DNA from: Mycobacterium sp.
GTDB taxonomy: Bacteria; Actinomycetota; Actinomycetes; Mycobacteriales; Mycobacteriaceae
Reading direction: 5' to 3'
Assembly (NCBI GenBank): GCA_011620645.1
Contig: WOYS01000018.1
Coordinates: 1-58,329 of the forward strand
Length of the DNA stretch: 58,329 bases
Under the pieces are notes generated by a model, which had not been told where the DNA came from, did no database searches, and saw only the letters and a list, made by a program, of their open reading frames with translations. Of this stretch, positions 18,797 through 29,142 are shown one piece after another. How positions within the stretch are numbered: the stretch's first letter is position 1; every line of letters starts with the position of its first letter. The translations under genes and the position numbers were made by a program.

Positions 18797-19768
18797 ATGA
18801 ACGTCCCGCCGTACGGGTCCTACCCGCAGCAGTACGGGTATCCCCCACCGGTCAGGCCCACCAACGGGCTGGCTGTCGCGTCACTGATCTGCGCCTTCCT
18901 GATCGCGCCGCTGGGCATCATCTTCGGCCACATCTCGCTCTCGCAGATCAAGCGCTCCGGTGAGGACGGACGCGGGATGGCCGTCGCCGGGCTGGTGATC
19001 GGGTATCTCCTGACGGTGTTGGGGACGCTGGTGCTGGTCTTCAGCTTCGTCCTGTCGCGGGCGATCTTCGAAGAGGTCGGCGACTACCGGCCGACCTCAC
19101 CGGGATACACCGCCCAGCCCGGCGCCACCGCGGCTGAGCTGCCACCGTTCACACCGCCGGCTACCCTGGGCTCCAACTGTCAGTACCTGACCACCTCCGA
19201 GCCGGCGAGCAAGCCGGTGCGCCCACCCCGGATGGGCAAGGTGCCGAGAACGCCGGCGACCGTCAGCGGCGTCATCACCACCGACCGCGGCGTGATCGGC
19301 GTGCAGCTGGACAACGCGAAGGCGCCGTGCACGGTGAACAATTTCGCCAGCCTGGCCGCACAGGACTATTACAAAGACACGGTCTGTCATCGGCTGACCA
19401 CCGCTGCCGAGCTCGGGGTGCTGCAGTGCGGCGACCCGTCGGGCACCGGTAAGGGCGGCCCGGGGTACCAGTTCCCCAACGAGTATCCGACCAATCAGTA
19501 CCGGCTGACCGATCCCGCGGTGAACATCCCGGTGATCTACCCCCGCGGAACTCTGGCGATGGCCAATGCCGGTCCCGGCACCAACGGCAGCCAGTTCTTC
19601 CTGGTCTACGAGGACTCCGAACTACCGCCCACCTACACGGTGTTCGGCACCATCGACGAAGCCGGACTGGACGTGCTGGACGAGATCGCCTCCGGCGGCG
19701 TCGCCGACGGCAGCGATGACGGCGAGCCGGCCACCTCGGTGACCATCAAATCGGTACGGGTGCAGTGA
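18797..19768 (+). CDS. Cyclophilin-type peptidyl-prolyl isomerase, copy 2, with DUF4190-like membrane domain
   Basis: The 323-residue product has a short Pro/Tyr-rich N-terminus, a two-helix DUF4190-like module (about 25-100; LAVASLICAFLIAPLG and GMAVAGLVIGYLLTVLG), and then a cyclophilin domain very close to copy 1: NNFASLAAQDYYKDTVCHRLT, LQCGDPSGTGKGGPGYQF and NAGPGTNGSQFFLVYEDS. Cysteines at SNCQYL, KAPCT, VCH and LQCGDP are shared by both copies, so disulfides are likely conserved. It starts four bases after copy 1 and is probably cotranscribed. The pair looks like a tandem duplication in which one copy acquired a different anchor. Confidence 0.85.
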   Translation: MNVPPYGSYPQQYGYPPPVRPTNGLAVASLICAFLIAPLGIIFGHISLSQIKRSGEDGRGMAVAGLVIGYLLTVLGTLVLVFSFVLSRAIFEEVGDYRPTSPGYTAQPGATAAELPPFTPPATLGSNCQYLTTSEPASKPVRPPRMGKVPRTPATVSGVITTDRGVIGVQLDNAKAPCTVNNFASLAAQDYYKDTVCHRLTTAAELGVLQCGDPSGTGKGGPGYQFPNEYPTNQYRLTDPAVNIPVIYPRGTLAMANAGPGTNGSQFFLVYEDSELPPTYTVFGTIDEAGLDVLDEIASGGVADGSDDGEPATSVTIKSVRVQ

Positions 19769-19773
19769 ATCTC

Positions 19774-19849
19774 AGCTGTCGAGCTTGGACTGGATGCGGA
19801 ACTCGACATGGTCACCCTCGGGCTTGATGGTCGACCCGCAGTATTACAG
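19774..19849 (-). other. Short coding-like tail downstream of rel
   Basis: The minus-strand frame reads YCGSTIKPEGDHVEFRIQSK and ends LDS before a stop at 19774-19776. It looks like the C-terminus of a protein but has no start and no upstream body, because rel ends immediately before it. Possibly a remnant; not recognised. Confidence 0.25.
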
Positions 19850-22186
19850 CTACGCCGCTGACGTCACCCGATATACGTCGTAGACACCCTCGACATTGCG
19901 CACCACGTTGAGCACGTGTCCGAGATGTTTGGGGTCGCCCATCTCGAAGGTGAAGCGGCTGATGGCCACCCGATCGTTGGAGGTCGTCACCGACGCCGAC
20001 AGGATGTTGACCTTCTCGTCGGCGAGCACCCGGGTCACATCGGAGAGCAGGCGGTGCCTGTCGAGCGCCTCGACTTGGATAGCCACCAGGAACACCGACG
20101 ACGGTGACGGCGCCCAGTGCACCTCGATGATGCGCTCGGACTGCTCCTGCAGCGCCTCGGCATTCGTGCAGTCCGTGCGGTGCACGCTGACTCCGCCGCC
20201 ACGGGTCACGAACCCCATGATGACGTCACCGGGCACCGGCGTGCAGCATTTGGCGAGCTTGGTCAGCACACCAGCCGCGCCGGGCACGGACACACCGACG
20301 TCATCGCTGGTGCGTTGCCGCACCGGCATCGTCGCCGGAGTGGACCGTTCGGCGATCTCATCCTCGGCTTCCTCGTCGCCGCCGAGTTGGGCCAGCAGAC
20401 GCTGCACGACATGGCGTGCCGAGGTGTGCCCCTCACCGACCGCGGTGTACAGCGCGGAGACGTCGACGTAGTGCAACTCGCGCGCCAGCGAAGACATCGA
20501 GTCGGCGTTCATCAACCGCTGCAACGGAAGTCCGCCTCGGCGCACCTCCTTGACGATGGCGTCCTTGCCGGCTTCGAGCGCCTCCTCGCGGCGCTCCTTG
20601 GCGAACCACTGCCGGATCTTGGCCTTCGCGCGCGGCGAGACCACGAAGGTCTGCCAGTCCCGCGACGGCCCGGCATTGGCCGCCTTGGAGGTGAAGACCT
20701 CGATCTGGTCCCCGTTTTCGAGCTTGCGTTCCAGCGCCACCAGCCGGTGGTTCACGCGGGCGCCGATACAGCGGTGCCCGACCTCGGTGTGCACGGCGTA
20801 GGCGAAGTCGACCGGGGTGGATCCGGTGGGCAGCGTGACCACGTCACCCTTGGGGGTGAAGACGAAGATCTCCTGCACCGCAAGGTCGTAACGCAGCGAC
20901 TCCAGGAACTCGCCCGGGTCCGCAGCTTCCCGCTGCCAGTCGAGCAGCTGGCGCATCCAGGCCATCTCGTCGATCTCGGCGGCTGACTGCCCGGCCGGTA
21001 AACCGTTGCGGCCCTTGGCTTCCTTGTATCGCCAGTGCGCGGCGATGCCGAACTCCGCGGTGTCGTGCATATCGTTGGTGCGGATCTGCACTTCCAGCGG
21101 TTTGCCTTCGGGCCCGATCACCGTGGTGTGCAGCGACTGGTAGACGCCGTAGCGGGGCTGGGCGATGTAATCCTTGAACCGGCCCGCCATCGGTTGCCAC
21201 AGCGAATGCACCACACCGACGGCCGCGTAGCAGTCACGCATGTCGTGGCACAGGATCCGCATGCCGACCAGGTCGTGGATATCGTCGAAGTCGCGGCCCT
21301 TGACGATCATCTTCTGATAGATCGACCAGTAGTGCTTGGGCCGGCCCTCTACCGAGGCATTGATCTTCATGGCGGCCAGCGATGAGCCGATCTCGGCGCG
21401 CACCCGGGCTAGGTAGGTGTCCCGCGACGGCGCCCGATCGGCCACGAGCCGCACGATCTCCTCGTACCGTTTCGGGTGCAGGATCGCGAACGACAGATCC
21501 TCCAGCTCCCACTTCACCGTCGCCATCCCGAGCCGGTGTGCAAGTGGGGCAATGACTTCCAGTGTCTCGCGGGCCTTTCGGGCCTGCTTCTCCGGCGGCA
21601 GGAACCGCATCGTGCGCATATTGTGCAGGCGGTCGGCGACCTTGATCACCAGCACCCGGGGGTCTCGCGCCATCGCGATGATCATCTTGCGGATGGTCTC
21701 GCCTTCGGCAGCGCTGCCGAGCGCCACCTTGTCGAGTTTGGTCACACCGTCGACGAGGTGGCCGACCTCGCTGCCGAAGTCGTCGGCTAGCGCCTCCAGC
21801 GTGTACCCGGTGTCTTCGACCGTGTCGTGCAGCAGCGCCGCCACCAGCGTCGTGGAGTCCATGCCCAGTTCGGCCAGGATGTTGGCCACCGCGAGCGGAT
21901 GGGTGATGTAGGGGTCACCGGAGCGGCGCGACTGGTCGGCGTGCCGCTCCTCGGCGACGTCGTAGGCACGCTGCAGGATCGCCAGGTCGGCCTTGGGGTG
22001 GAACTGACGATGCACCGCGACCAGCGGCTCGAGCACCGGGTTGACCAGACTGCGCTGCGATGTCATCCGCCGCGCCAGCCGGGCGCGGACCCGTCGCGAT
22101 GCGCTGATCTTCGAGGTGTCCGGCGATGTGATCTCACCCGTCGGCGGGGACGCAACGACCTGTCCGCTGCCGGGATCGTCAGCCAT
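19850..22186 (-). CDS. rel: Bifunctional (p)ppGpp synthetase/hydrolase
   Basis: Start set at ATG 22186 because AGGAGGTGAG stands directly before it; the frame is open 13 codons further. The 778-residue protein has the hydrolase domain with HD motif ([17 protein letters not shown]), the synthetase domain ([20 protein letters not shown] and YQSLHTTV), a TGS domain ([20 protein letters not shown]), a conserved-cysteine region ([11 protein letters not shown]) and a C-terminal ACT domain. It makes and degrades the stringent-response alarmone on starvation. Both active sites look intact. Upstream apt lies 45 bases away and the two genes are probably one unit, as in M. tuberculosis. Confidence 0.95.
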   Translation of the reverse strand: MADDPGSGQVVASPPTGEITSPDTSKISASRRVRARLARRMTSQRSLVNPVLEPLVAVHRQFHPKADLAILQRAYDVAEERHADQSRRSGDPYITHPLAVANILAELGMDSTTLVAALLHDTVEDTGYTLEALADDFGSEVGHLVDGVTKLDKVALGSAAEGETIRKMIIAMARDPRVLVIKVADRLHNMRTMRFLPPEKQARKARETLEVIAPLAHRLGMATVKWELEDLSFAILHPKRYEEIVRLVADRAPSRDTYLARVRAEIGSSLAAMKINASVEGRPKHYWSIYQKMIVKGRDFDDIHDLVGMRILCHDMRDCYAAVGVVHSLWQPMAGRFKDYIAQPRYGVYQSLHTTVIGPEGKPLEVQIRTNDMHDTAEFGIAAHWRYKEAKGRNGLPAGQSAAEIDEMAWMRQLLDWQREAADPGEFLESLRYDLAVQEIFVFTPKGDVVTLPTGSTPVDFAYAVHTEVGHRCIGARVNHRLVALERKLENGDQIEVFTSKAANAGPSRDWQTFVVSPRAKAKIRQWFAKERREEALEAGKDAIVKEVRRGGLPLQRLMNADSMSSLARELHYVDVSALYTAVGEGHTSARHVVQRLLAQLGGDEEAEDEIAERSTPATMPVRQRTSDDVGVSVPGAAGVLTKLAKCCTPVPGDVIMGFVTRGGGVSVHRTDCTNAEALQEQSERIIEVHWAPSPSSVFLVAIQVEALDRHRLLSDVTRVLADEKVNILSASVTTSNDRVAISRFTFEMGDPKHLGHVLNVVRNVEGVYDVYRVTSAA

Positions 22187-22231
22187 ACTCACCTCCTGGC
22201 CATCTGGGGCGCTGGACTTCGACAATAGCCC

Positions 22232-22768
22232 TCAGCTCGTGATCAGGCTGGTGACCTGCAGCGGTTGCACTGCGGCGCGCCCGTTCAGCGCGGTCAGCTC
22301 CAGCACCACCGCGGCTCCGGCCACCCGGGCGCCGGCATTGCCCAGCAACTGGGCGGCCGCGGCGAGTGTGCCACCGGTGGCCAGCACGTCGTCGATGACC
22401 AGAACGCTGCGGCCGGTCAGATCGACACCGTCGGCGGGGACCTCCAGCGTCGCCGACCCGTATTCCAGGTCGTACCGCACGGTGTGCACCGGGGGTGGCA
22501 GCTTGCCGCCCTTACGAACGGCCAGCACACCGGTACCCATTCTCAGCGCGACCGCGGCACCGAGCAGGAAACCGCGCGCGTCCACGCCGGCGATCAGATC
22601 GACACCGTCGGCGGCTTCGGCCAGCGCATCGGTGATCATGGCCAGCCCGCGCGGGTCGGCCAGCACCGGCGTCAGATCCTTGAAATCGACACCGGGTATC
22701 GGAAAGTCGGAGACGTTGCGGGTCAGGGTGTCGATGAGGGTCGCGGCTTCGCGGCGGGCGTCACTCAC
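22232..22768 (-). CDS. apt: Adenine phosphoribosyltransferase
   Basis: The 178-residue purine-salvage enzyme converts adenine and PRPP to AMP. The PRPP-binding loop is visible as [17 protein letters not shown] (about residues 121-137), and the N-terminal part [16 protein letters not shown] is typical of Apt. The start is GTG at 22768 (MSDARREAA). It lies 13 bases after the lipoprotein stop and 45 bases before rel. Standing next to rel is an old actinobacterial arrangement linking purine pools with the alarmone. Confidence 0.93.
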   Translation of the reverse strand: MSDARREAATLIDTLTRNVSDFPIPGVDFKDLTPVLADPRGLAMITDALAEAADGVDLIAGVDARGFLLGAAVALRMGTGVLAVRKGGKLPPPVHTVRYDLEYGSATLEVPADGVDLTGRSVLVIDDVLATGGTLAAAAQLLGNAGARVAGAAVVLELTALNGRAAVQPLQVTSLITS

Positions 22769-22781
22769 GTCCGGAACCGAC

Positions 22782-24437
22782 TCATGTCAGGGTCCACCGA
22801 TCCATGTTCCATCCTGCTCCCCATCGGGTCGGGTTACTGCTCACGGCGGAGACACGCTTCGAGGTCAACAGGATCCGCTGCTGACGGTACAGCGGCAGCG
22901 TCGGGACGTCCGCCCACAGGATGGGGCCGCTCTCCCCCAACAACCGGGCCAGTTCCTTGGGGTCGGCCGTCACCACCAGTGCGTCGATGATGCCGTCGAT
23001 ACGCTCGTTGCTGTAGCCGGGCAGGTTGTTGCCGTTCCCGGTGTGCAGGTCGTAGGCGTCCAGGCTCGAGGATCCGGTCGATCCGCTACCCGGCGCGCCG
23101 CCCGTGCTCGCCATCAGCACGTCGATCGTGTTCTCGCGCAGGCTGAGCGGGCCCACCGCATCCCCGGCGGCCTCGGTGACGGTAATTCCCGCTGCCGCAC
23201 ACGCCTGGGCGATCGCGCCGACGTTCGCGGCCAGCCGGGGGTTGGGGCTCTGATATCCGATACGCACGGTCATCGGCTGGTTGTTCAATGCCGCCCGCGC
23301 ACCTTCGATGTTGGCGACACTGAACTGTCCTGCCTCCCCGGCACTTTCGGCCGCCGATACGGCGTCCTCGGTGGTGGGGCTGAGCCGGGTATTGACGACC
23401 GGAACCTGTGCGTTGCGGGCGATGCCGTCCCGCGGTGTGCACAGCGACAGGGCACGCCGCGCCGGCGGGGCGGCCATCGGGCCCTGCGCCGAATAGATCA
23501 GCTGCTCGATACCCGCCGAGGCGGTGTCGGTGCGGGAGTACCCCGCAGGCGGGTTCAGGGTTCCCGACGAGCCCGCCGAAATGTCGACGACGTCGAAAGA
23601 TCCGTTGTTGATCCGGTCCTGGATGTCGGCGCCGCGGGTCCACACCGTCACCCTGGGCGTCGCCGGCTTGGCGCCCCACCACTTGTCGTTGGCGACCAGT
23701 ACCACCGCGCCGTCCCGCGTGATCGAGTCGACCTTGTACGGTCCCGAGGACGGCAAGCGCTTGACGTCGGTGTCTGCGTCCAGACCCCAGGTGGAATTCC
23801 AGGCCAGCGCGATGCGCACCAGATTTCCCACATCGCTGGTCTGCACGGCGGTGGTGACGCCGCCATCGCCCAGACCCAGCTCGTCGGCGAGGACGTGGGA
23901 CGGCATAAGCGCGGTCGCCCCGAAAAGCTGGCCGTAATCGATGACGGCGCGGTCCTGGGCGAACGTCACCCGGGACTTCTTCCGTCCGGGCACACAATCG
24001 ATGGTCGCGATATCCCGGTAGCCGGCGGTGCTCGCCGCATCGAAGGCCGGGAACCGGCCGGACTGCGCCGCCCAGGTGAGCACCATGTCGTCGCAGGTGA
24101 TCGGTTTCCCGTCGGAGTACACGGCATTGGCGTTGATCTCGTAGTCCAGCACCAGCGGCGCGCGCCCGACCACGGAGACCGTGCCGTAGTCACGGTCGCT
24201 GACGATCTGGCCGTCGGGCCCGCGATAGGTGAAGCCGGTGAGCACGCGGGCAAAGGCCTGCGGCCCACTCGAGGCGGCACCGGCCACCGAGTTGGTGTTG
24301 TAGCTGTTCAGCGGGCCGTCAACGGCATAGTCGATGACATCGTCGGAACCGGCCGAACAGCCGGTCATCACCAGAGCCACCGACAGCGACAAGCTGGCTG
24401 CCGCAACGCCGGTCCGCAGTTTCACACACCCGGGCAC
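22782..24437 (-). CDS. Extracellular solute-binding lipoprotein, SBP family 5 (Rv2585c-like)
   Basis: This protein of about 550 residues has a lipoprotein signal: [20 protein letters not shown] precedes the lipobox Cys at residue 27 (MTGCSAG). The body resembles oligopeptide/dipeptide-binding proteins (DppA/OppA class): ALVMPS-type internal motifs, [15 protein letters not shown] near the start and [12 protein letters not shown] near the end. No ABC permease or ATPase genes are adjacent, so its transporter is elsewhere or it has another role. The GTG at 24437 overlaps the secF stop by one base; a GTG at 24425 (MKLRTG) gives a more conventional signal peptide and may be the true start. Confidence 0.82.
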   Translation of the reverse strand: MPGCVKLRTGVAAASLSLSVALVMTGCSAGSDDVIDYAVDGPLNSYNTNSVAGAASSGPQAFARVLTGFTYRGPDGQIVSDRDYGTVSVVGRAPLVLDYEINANAVYSDGKPITCDDMVLTWAAQSGRFPAFDAASTAGYRDIATIDCVPGRKKSRVTFAQDRAVIDYGQLFGATALMPSHVLADELGLGDGGVTTAVQTSDVGNLVRIALAWNSTWGLDADTDVKRLPSSGPYKVDSITRDGAVVLVANDKWWGAKPATPRVTVWTRGADIQDRINNGSFDVVDISAGSSGTLNPPAGYSRTDTASAGIEQLIYSAQGPMAAPPARRALSLCTPRDGIARNAQVPVVNTRLSPTTEDAVSAAESAGEAGQFSVANIEGARAALNNQPMTVRIGYQSPNPRLAANVGAIAQACAAAGITVTEAAGDAVGPLSLRENTIDVLMASTGGAPGSGSTGSSSLDAYDLHTGNGNNLPGYSNERIDGIIDALVVTADPKELARLLGESGPILWADVPTLPLYRQQRILLTSKRVSAVSSNPTRWGAGWNMDRWTLT

Positions 24438-25696
24438 TACGTCCGCCGTTTACCCGACGGTCGATTGGGCCGCAGCGGACGCGCACCGGGAGCCGGCTTG
24501 TCCGGTGCCGGGCCTACGGGCGCGGCGGCCGCGCTCTTCACCGCATTCGGCCCACTGTCCTCGACGGTGTCATCGTCCTCGATCTCGGTGTCCGCATCGG
24601 CGCCCGTCTTGGCGGCCACCGCGGCACGGCGCCGCAGCACCCGCTTGGTGTGCTTGCTCACCAGCTCGGTGCGCTCACGCAGGCTCACCAGCAGCGGAGT
24701 GGCGAAGTAGATCGACGAGTACGTTCCGACGAGCACGCCCACCAACTGCACCAGCGCCAGATCCTGCAGCGTGCCCACACCGAGCAGCCACACCGCGATC
24801 ACCATCAACGCGATGATCGGCAGTGCCGAGATGAGGCTGGTGTTGATCGAGCGCATGAATGTCTGGTTGACGGCGAGGTTGGCCTGTTCGGCGAAGGTGC
24901 GGCGGGTGGTGTGCTCGAATCCGTCGGTGTTCTCCTCCACCTTGTCGAACACGATGACGGTGTCGTAGATGGAGAAACCGAGGATGGTCAACAGACCGAT
25001 GACGGTGGCCGGGGTGACCTCGAAGCCCACCAGCGCGTACACGCCCGCGGTGACGATCAGGTCGAAGAACATCGCTGCCAGCGCCGCGAGCGCCATGTAC
25101 CGCTCGTAGCGCACCGTGATGTAGATGGAGACGAGCACCAGGAACACCACCAGCGCGATGAGCGCCTTCTGGGTGATCTGGCCGCCCCACGTCGAGGACA
25201 CCGCCGAATCACTGATGGCCTGCTTGCTCGGCTCGCCATTGGCGCCCCTGGGTGCGAACGCGTCGAACAGGGCGACGCGCAGCTTCTCGGTGTCCTCGTT
25301 GGTCAACGTCTCGGCGCGGATCTGCACGGTGGCCGACGATCCGTTGCCGACGATCACCACCGACTCGGGCGCCTTGCCGAAGGTGTCGCTGTAGACCGTC
25401 TCGACCTGCTCGCTGGTGACCACGCCATTGGCGCCGTCCACCGGCATCGAGACCTTGGTGCCACCCTCGAAGTCGATACCGAAGGTGAAGCCGCGCACCA
25501 GCATCGCCAGGATCGAGATCCCGACAATGACACCGCTAACCGCATACCAGAGCTTGCGTTTGCCGATGACCTCGAACGCACCGGTGCCGGTGTAGAGGCG
25601 CACGAAGAAACTGTGCTTGGTCGCCTTGGCCGACCCGGACGCCTCGACCGCGCCGGACTCGGTGATCTCCACAGCGGCGGAATGCTTCGTCGACAT
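24437..25696 (-). CDS. secF: Protein translocase subunit SecF
   Basis: The start is set at ATG 25696 (MSTKHSAAVEITESG); the frame continues 11 codons upstream through the end of secD. It has about 419 residues and six membrane helices. Motifs are visible as FTFGIDFEGGTKVSM after helix 1 and GLLTILGFSIYDTVIVFDKV with EENT in helix 4-5. SecF with SecD uses the proton gradient to help complete export through SecYEG. The C-terminal tail of about 70 residues is acidic then Pro/Ala-rich and cytoplasmic. It is in an operon with secD (stop five bases before this start). Confidence 0.94.
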   Translation of the reverse strand: MSTKHSAAVEITESGAVEASGSAKATKHSFFVRLYTGTGAFEVIGKRKLWYAVSGVIVGISILAMLVRGFTFGIDFEGGTKVSMPVDGANGVVTSEQVETVYSDTFGKAPESVVIVGNGSSATVQIRAETLTNEDTEKLRVALFDAFAPRGANGEPSKQAISDSAVSSTWGGQITQKALIALVVFLVLVSIYITVRYERYMALAALAAMFFDLIVTAGVYALVGFEVTPATVIGLLTILGFSIYDTVIVFDKVEENTDGFEHTTRRTFAEQANLAVNQTFMRSINTSLISALPIIALMVIAVWLLGVGTLQDLALVQLVGVLVGTYSSIYFATPLLVSLRERTELVSKHTKRVLRRRAAVAAKTGADADTEIEDDDTVEDSGPNAVKSAAAAPVGPAPDKPAPGARPLRPNRPSGKRRT

Positions 25697-25700
25697 GTGA

Positions 25701-27386
25701 CTAACCCCGTCCTGTCGTATGCGTGGCACGACGCTCGCGGGCGATCTGCTGGACCGCCCCGAGCCCGTTGAACGCCGGCTTGGCCAGCGTGGCCGACTTG
25801 GATGACAGGTACACCAGCGGCCAGGTCACCAGGAACACCACCAGGATGTCCAGGATGGTGGTCAGACCCAGGGTGAAGGCGAAGCCCTTCACCTGGCCGA
25901 CCGCCAGGAAGTAGAGCACCGCCGCGGCCAGGAAGGTGACCGCGTTACCGGACAGGATCGTCTTACGGGCACGGGCCCAGCCGCGCGGCACCGCCGAACG
26001 GTAGGAGCGGCCCTCGCGGATCTCGTCCTTGATCCGCTCGAAGAACACCACGAACGAGTCGGCGGTGGTGCCGATACCGATGATCAGACCGGCGATACCG
26101 GCCAGGTCGAGGGTGTAGCCGATGTATCTGCCCAGCAACACCAGCAGCGCGTACACCATGGCGCCCGCCAGGATCAGCGACAGCGCGATCAGCAGGCCGA
26201 GCACCCGATAGTAGAGCAGTGAATACAGCAGCACCAGCGCCATACCGACGGCGCCCGCGATCAGGCCGGCCTTCAGCGACGTCAAACCCAGGGTGGCCGA
26301 GACGGTTTCGGCCTCCGAAGACTCGAAGGACAGCGGCAGCGAACCGTACTTGAGGACGTTGGCGAGCTCGCGCGCGGACGAGTCGGTGAACTGCCCGGTG
26401 ATCTGGGTGCGCCCACCCGGGATCGCCTCTTGGATTTCGGGCGCGCTGACCACCTGCGAGTCGAGGGTGAATGCGGTCTGGGTGCCGACATTGGCGGCGG
26501 TGAAATCGGCCCAGATTTTGGAGCCGCCGCCCTTGAATTCGACGTCGACGACATAGTCGCCGCGCTGTTGATCCAGCCCGGATCCGGCGGTCTTGATCTC
26601 TTCGCCGCTCATGATCGACTTGTCCAGCAGGTAGACGGTCTGGTGGTCGACCGAGCAGGTGATCAGGGGCAGGTTGGGATCGTCGTTGCCGGCGAGCACG
26701 TCCTCGTCGTTGCAGCGGGTGGCCTGGAACTGCAGGGCCAGCAACTGGATGCTCTGGTCGGTACTCTGCCGCAGCTGCTTCTCGTCGGCGATGCGCTGAG
26801 CCAGGTCCGCCTGCTCATCGGGCGCACCGGGAACGGGCGGCTGACCGGGAGTCGGCGGCGGGGCCGGAGGCGGCGGCGGCTCCAGCGGGTAGGGCCGCGG
26901 CTGGGCCGGCGGCGGCGCGGGAGCACCGGGGGCCAGCAGGGGTGGCGCTCCGGGATCGCCCCCCGGCGGCGGCGGGACGGCCGGGTCACCGGGCGCCGGT
27001 GCCTGCGCCGGCATGGCGTGGATGACGGGGCGGATGTAGAGCCGCGCGGTCTGGCCGAGGCTGCGCGCCTCGGATCCGTCATCGCCGGGGACGGTGATGA
27101 CGAGGTTGTCGCCGTCGATGATCACTTCCGAACCCGATACGCCGAGTCCGTCCACACGGGAGCTGATGATCTCCTGCGCCTGAATCAGGGATTCACGAGA
27201 AGGCTGTGAACCGTCGGGGGTCCGCGCGGTGAGGGTGACCCGGGTGCCGCCCTGCAGGTCGATGCCCAGCTTCGGCTCAGGCTTCTTGTCGCCGGTCAGA
27301 AAGACCAGGAGGTAGACGCCGACGAGGAGTGCCAGGAACAATGACAGATAGCGGGCAGGGTGGACCGGCGCCGAAGACGAAGCCAC
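25701..27386 (-). CDS. secD: Protein translocase subunit SecD with Pro-rich insert
   Basis: The 561-residue protein begins at GTG 27386 behind AAGGAGA. Helix 1 is followed by [14 protein letters not shown], the SecD signature. The periplasmic domain contains a low-complexity insert at about residues 125-189 made largely of Pro, Ala and Gly. After the large periplasmic region come the last five helices, with [20 protein letters not shown] and FERIKDE in the conserved block. It acts with SecF and YajC in late steps of protein export. Similar but shorter Pro-rich inserts occur in mycobacterial SecD as I recall. Confidence 0.94.
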   Translation of the reverse strand: MASSSAPVHPARYLSLFLALLVGVYLLVFLTGDKKPEPKLGIDLQGGTRVTLTARTPDGSQPSRESLIQAQEIISSRVDGLGVSGSEVIIDGDNLVITVPGDDGSEARSLGQTARLYIRPVIHAMPAQAPAPGDPAVPPPPGGDPGAPPLLAPGAPAPPPAQPRPYPLEPPPPPAPPPTPGQPPVPGAPDEQADLAQRIADEKQLRQSTDQSIQLLALQFQATRCNDEDVLAGNDDPNLPLITCSVDHQTVYLLDKSIMSGEEIKTAGSGLDQQRGDYVVDVEFKGGGSKIWADFTAANVGTQTAFTLDSQVVSAPEIQEAIPGGRTQITGQFTDSSARELANVLKYGSLPLSFESSEAETVSATLGLTSLKAGLIAGAVGMALVLLYSLLYYRVLGLLIALSLILAGAMVYALLVLLGRYIGYTLDLAGIAGLIIGIGTTADSFVVFFERIKDEIREGRSYRSAVPRGWARARKTILSGNAVTFLAAAVLYFLAVGQVKGFAFTLGLTTILDILVVFLVTWPLVYLSSKSATLAKPAFNGLGAVQQIARERRATHTTGRG

Positions 27387-27470
27387 GGTTCTTGGGTCTC
27401 CTTGAAACGATCAGGGATGGGTTAAGCAGCACTGCTTAGCGCTACCGGGAGGGTACGCGGTGAAACTGAG

Positions 27471-27830
27471 TCAGTTGCTGTCAGTCTTCGGTGTCGGCCG
27501 ATCGGTCAACTCGACGGCAGCGGACTCCTCGGCGTAGCTGTCGGTCTCGTACTCGTCGTCATCATCGTCGTCAGCCTCGACGATGCGGTCGCGGATCGCC
27601 AGTTTCATCCAGGTGGTGATCACGCCTGGAGCGATCTCGAGATCGACGTAATCATCGTTGATACCGGCGATGGTGCCCTTCAGGCCCGACGTGGTGTGCA
27701 CGAGGTCCCCGATGGTCAGGGACTCCTGCAGATCGATGGTGGCCTGCATGGCCTTCTTCTGCTTGCGCGATGCGAAGTACATGAAGGCGCCCATGATGAG
27801 GATGAGCGGCAGGAATACGACGAGATCCAT
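27471..27830 (-). CDS. yajC: Preprotein translocase subunit YajC
   Basis: This 119-residue protein has one N-terminal membrane helix (MDLVVFLPLILIMGAFMYF), a basic stop-transfer (SRKQKKAM) and the conserved cytoplasmic part SLTIGDLVHTTSGLKGTIAG. The C-terminal 35 residues are strongly acidic (a run of six Asp). It accompanies SecDF in the translocase. A small inverted repeat TAAGCAG-CA-CTGCTTA at 27423-27438 lies between yajC and secD, 84 bases apart, perhaps a processing or attenuation site. Confidence 0.9.
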   Translation of the reverse strand: MDLVVFLPLILIMGAFMYFASRKQKKAMQATIDLQESLTIGDLVHTTSGLKGTIAGINDDYVDLEIAPGVITTWMKLAIRDRIVEADDDDDDEYETDSYAEESAAVELTDRPTPKTDSN

Positions 27831-27992
27831 GAAACTGCTGTCCTTCGCGGTTGTTCAGCGGGTATGGCTCACCAGTGTGCCACTAAGGGTGCGGCCCCAT
27901 CCCCGGTCACCCCCCGCCGGCCGGGTCGGACCAACGCCGCAGCCGCCGTTGGCGCATTAGGGTGAGATCCCACCCCGAGCAGGAGTTCAGTC

Positions 27993-28481
27993 GTGACTGC
28001 CGTCGAACAGACCCGCCACCTAGCCACCGCCATCCCCGGCCCGAAGTCATCGGCCCTGATCGGCCGGTTCCGCGATGCGGAGTTCGGCAAGGAACTGGCC
28101 ACCGACGGCGAACTGGCCGCCAAGCGCGCCATCGGCGTGATCGACAAGCAGGTCGGCGCGGACAACCTGGCCGCCGTCATCATCGAGCCGATCCAGGGTG
28201 AAGGCGGATTCATCGTTCCCGCCCAGGAAGCCCTGATGAAGGAACGGCTTGGCCGTCTCCAAGCCGATGACGACCGCATCGGCGATGTGCGGGGCCGCGG
28301 CGCGATGATCGCCGTCGAACTCGTCAAACCCGGCGGCATCGAACCCGACGCCGACCTGACGAAGGCACTGTGCGCGGCCGCGCACTCCCAGGGTGTCATC
28401 GGGCTGTCGTGTGGCACCTACGGAAACGTGCTGCGTTTCCTGCCGCCGCTGTCGATCAGCGATGCACTGCTCGACGAAGGG
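27993..28481 (+). pseudogene. gabT: 4-aminobutyrate aminotransferase with two internal deletions, interrupted by IS607-type element
   Basis: The GTG at 27993 starts a GabT-like N-terminus (TAVEQTRHLATAIPGPKSSA). Near residue 26 the sequence jumps to the middle of the enzyme (LAAKRAIGVIDKQVGADNLA and IEPIQGEGGFIVPA), and near residue 78 it jumps again to the C-terminal domain (DDRIGDVRGRGAMIAVELVK). Both junctions keep the frame. About 270 of roughly 450 residues are missing, including the PLP-binding Lys (family motif TAKGIADG) and the nucleotide-like binding core. The gene is further cut at codon DEG by the mobile element starting at 28482; its last codons resume at 30633. The enzyme would transfer the amino group of GABA; here it must be dead. 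Confidence 0.88.
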
Positions 28482-28554
28482 TTATTAACAGTTGCAGGCT
28501 AACGCGCTTGAGTGATCGGAACACTTGTCGGTGGTGTGCGGTATGAACAGAGTC

Positions 28555-29142
28555 ATGAACCTCGCGACGTGGGCACAACGCAACGGTGTCGCGCGCGTGA
28601 CTGCGTATCGTTGGTTCCATTCTGGCGCGTTGCCGGTGCCCGCCCGCAGGGTTGGGCAGCTCATTCTGGTTGATGATCCAACCGTCGTGACGCAGATGGC
28701 CGGCCGCACTGCGGTGTATGCGCGGGTGTCGTCGGCGGATCAGAAGGCCGATCTGCATCGCCAGGTCGCGCGAGTGACCGCGTGGGCTTCAGACGAGCAG
28801 ATTCCGGTCGACAAGGTCGTGACCGAGGTCGGTTCGGCGTTGAACGGTCACCGCCGCAAATTCCTTGCCCTGCTGCGTGACCCGTCGATCACCCGGATCG
28901 TGGTCGAGCATCGGGACCGATTCTGCCGGTTCGGGTCCGAGTACGTTCAGGCCGCGCTAGCAGCCCACGGCCGCGAACTTGTGGTTGTCGATTCGTCCGA
29001 AGTTGACGACGACCTCGTACGCGACATGACGGAAATCCTCACCAGCATGTGTGCTCGGCTGTACGGCAAGCGAGCTGCAGCCAACAAGGCCAAGCGCGCG
29101 ATCGCCGCCACCACGGACAGCCCAGATCAGCGGGTCGCGTGA
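28555..29142 (+). CDS. tnpA: IS607-family serine recombinase TnpA
   Basis: From ATG 28555 the 195-residue protein has an N-terminal MerR-like helix-turn-helix (MNLATWAQRNGVARVTAYRW) and a resolvase catalytic domain beginning TAVYARVSSADQKADLHRQV, with the nucleophilic Ser at residue 59 or 60. Further conserved parts are IVVEHRDRFCRFGSEYV and DLVRDMTEILTSMCARLYGK. This inverted order, with the DNA-binding domain first, defines the IS607 group. Such enzymes excise and insert the element through a circular intermediate with little target preference beyond the GG core. Other starts at 28543 and 28525 are possible. The stop overlaps tnpB by one base. Confidence 0.92.
   Translation: MNLATWAQRNGVARVTAYRWFHSGALPVPARRVGQLILVDDPTVVTQMAGRTAVYARVSSADQKADLHRQVARVTAWASDEQIPVDKVVTEVGSALNGHRRKFLALLRDPSITRIVVEHRDRFCRFGSEYVQAALAAHGRELVVVDSSEVDDDLVRDMTEILTSMCARLYGKRAAANKAKRAIAATTDSPDQRVA

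Noticed and set aside
22041-24710. Plus-strand open frame of 889 codons opposite apt and the lipoprotein
   Set aside because: Antisense shadow created by GC-rich third positions; no ribosome site or domain.
27423-27438. TAAGCAGCACTGCTTA as an operator in the yajC-secD gap
   Set aside because: A short inverted repeat in the middle of an operon; arms of seven bases with a two-base loop are too little to claim a regulator site.
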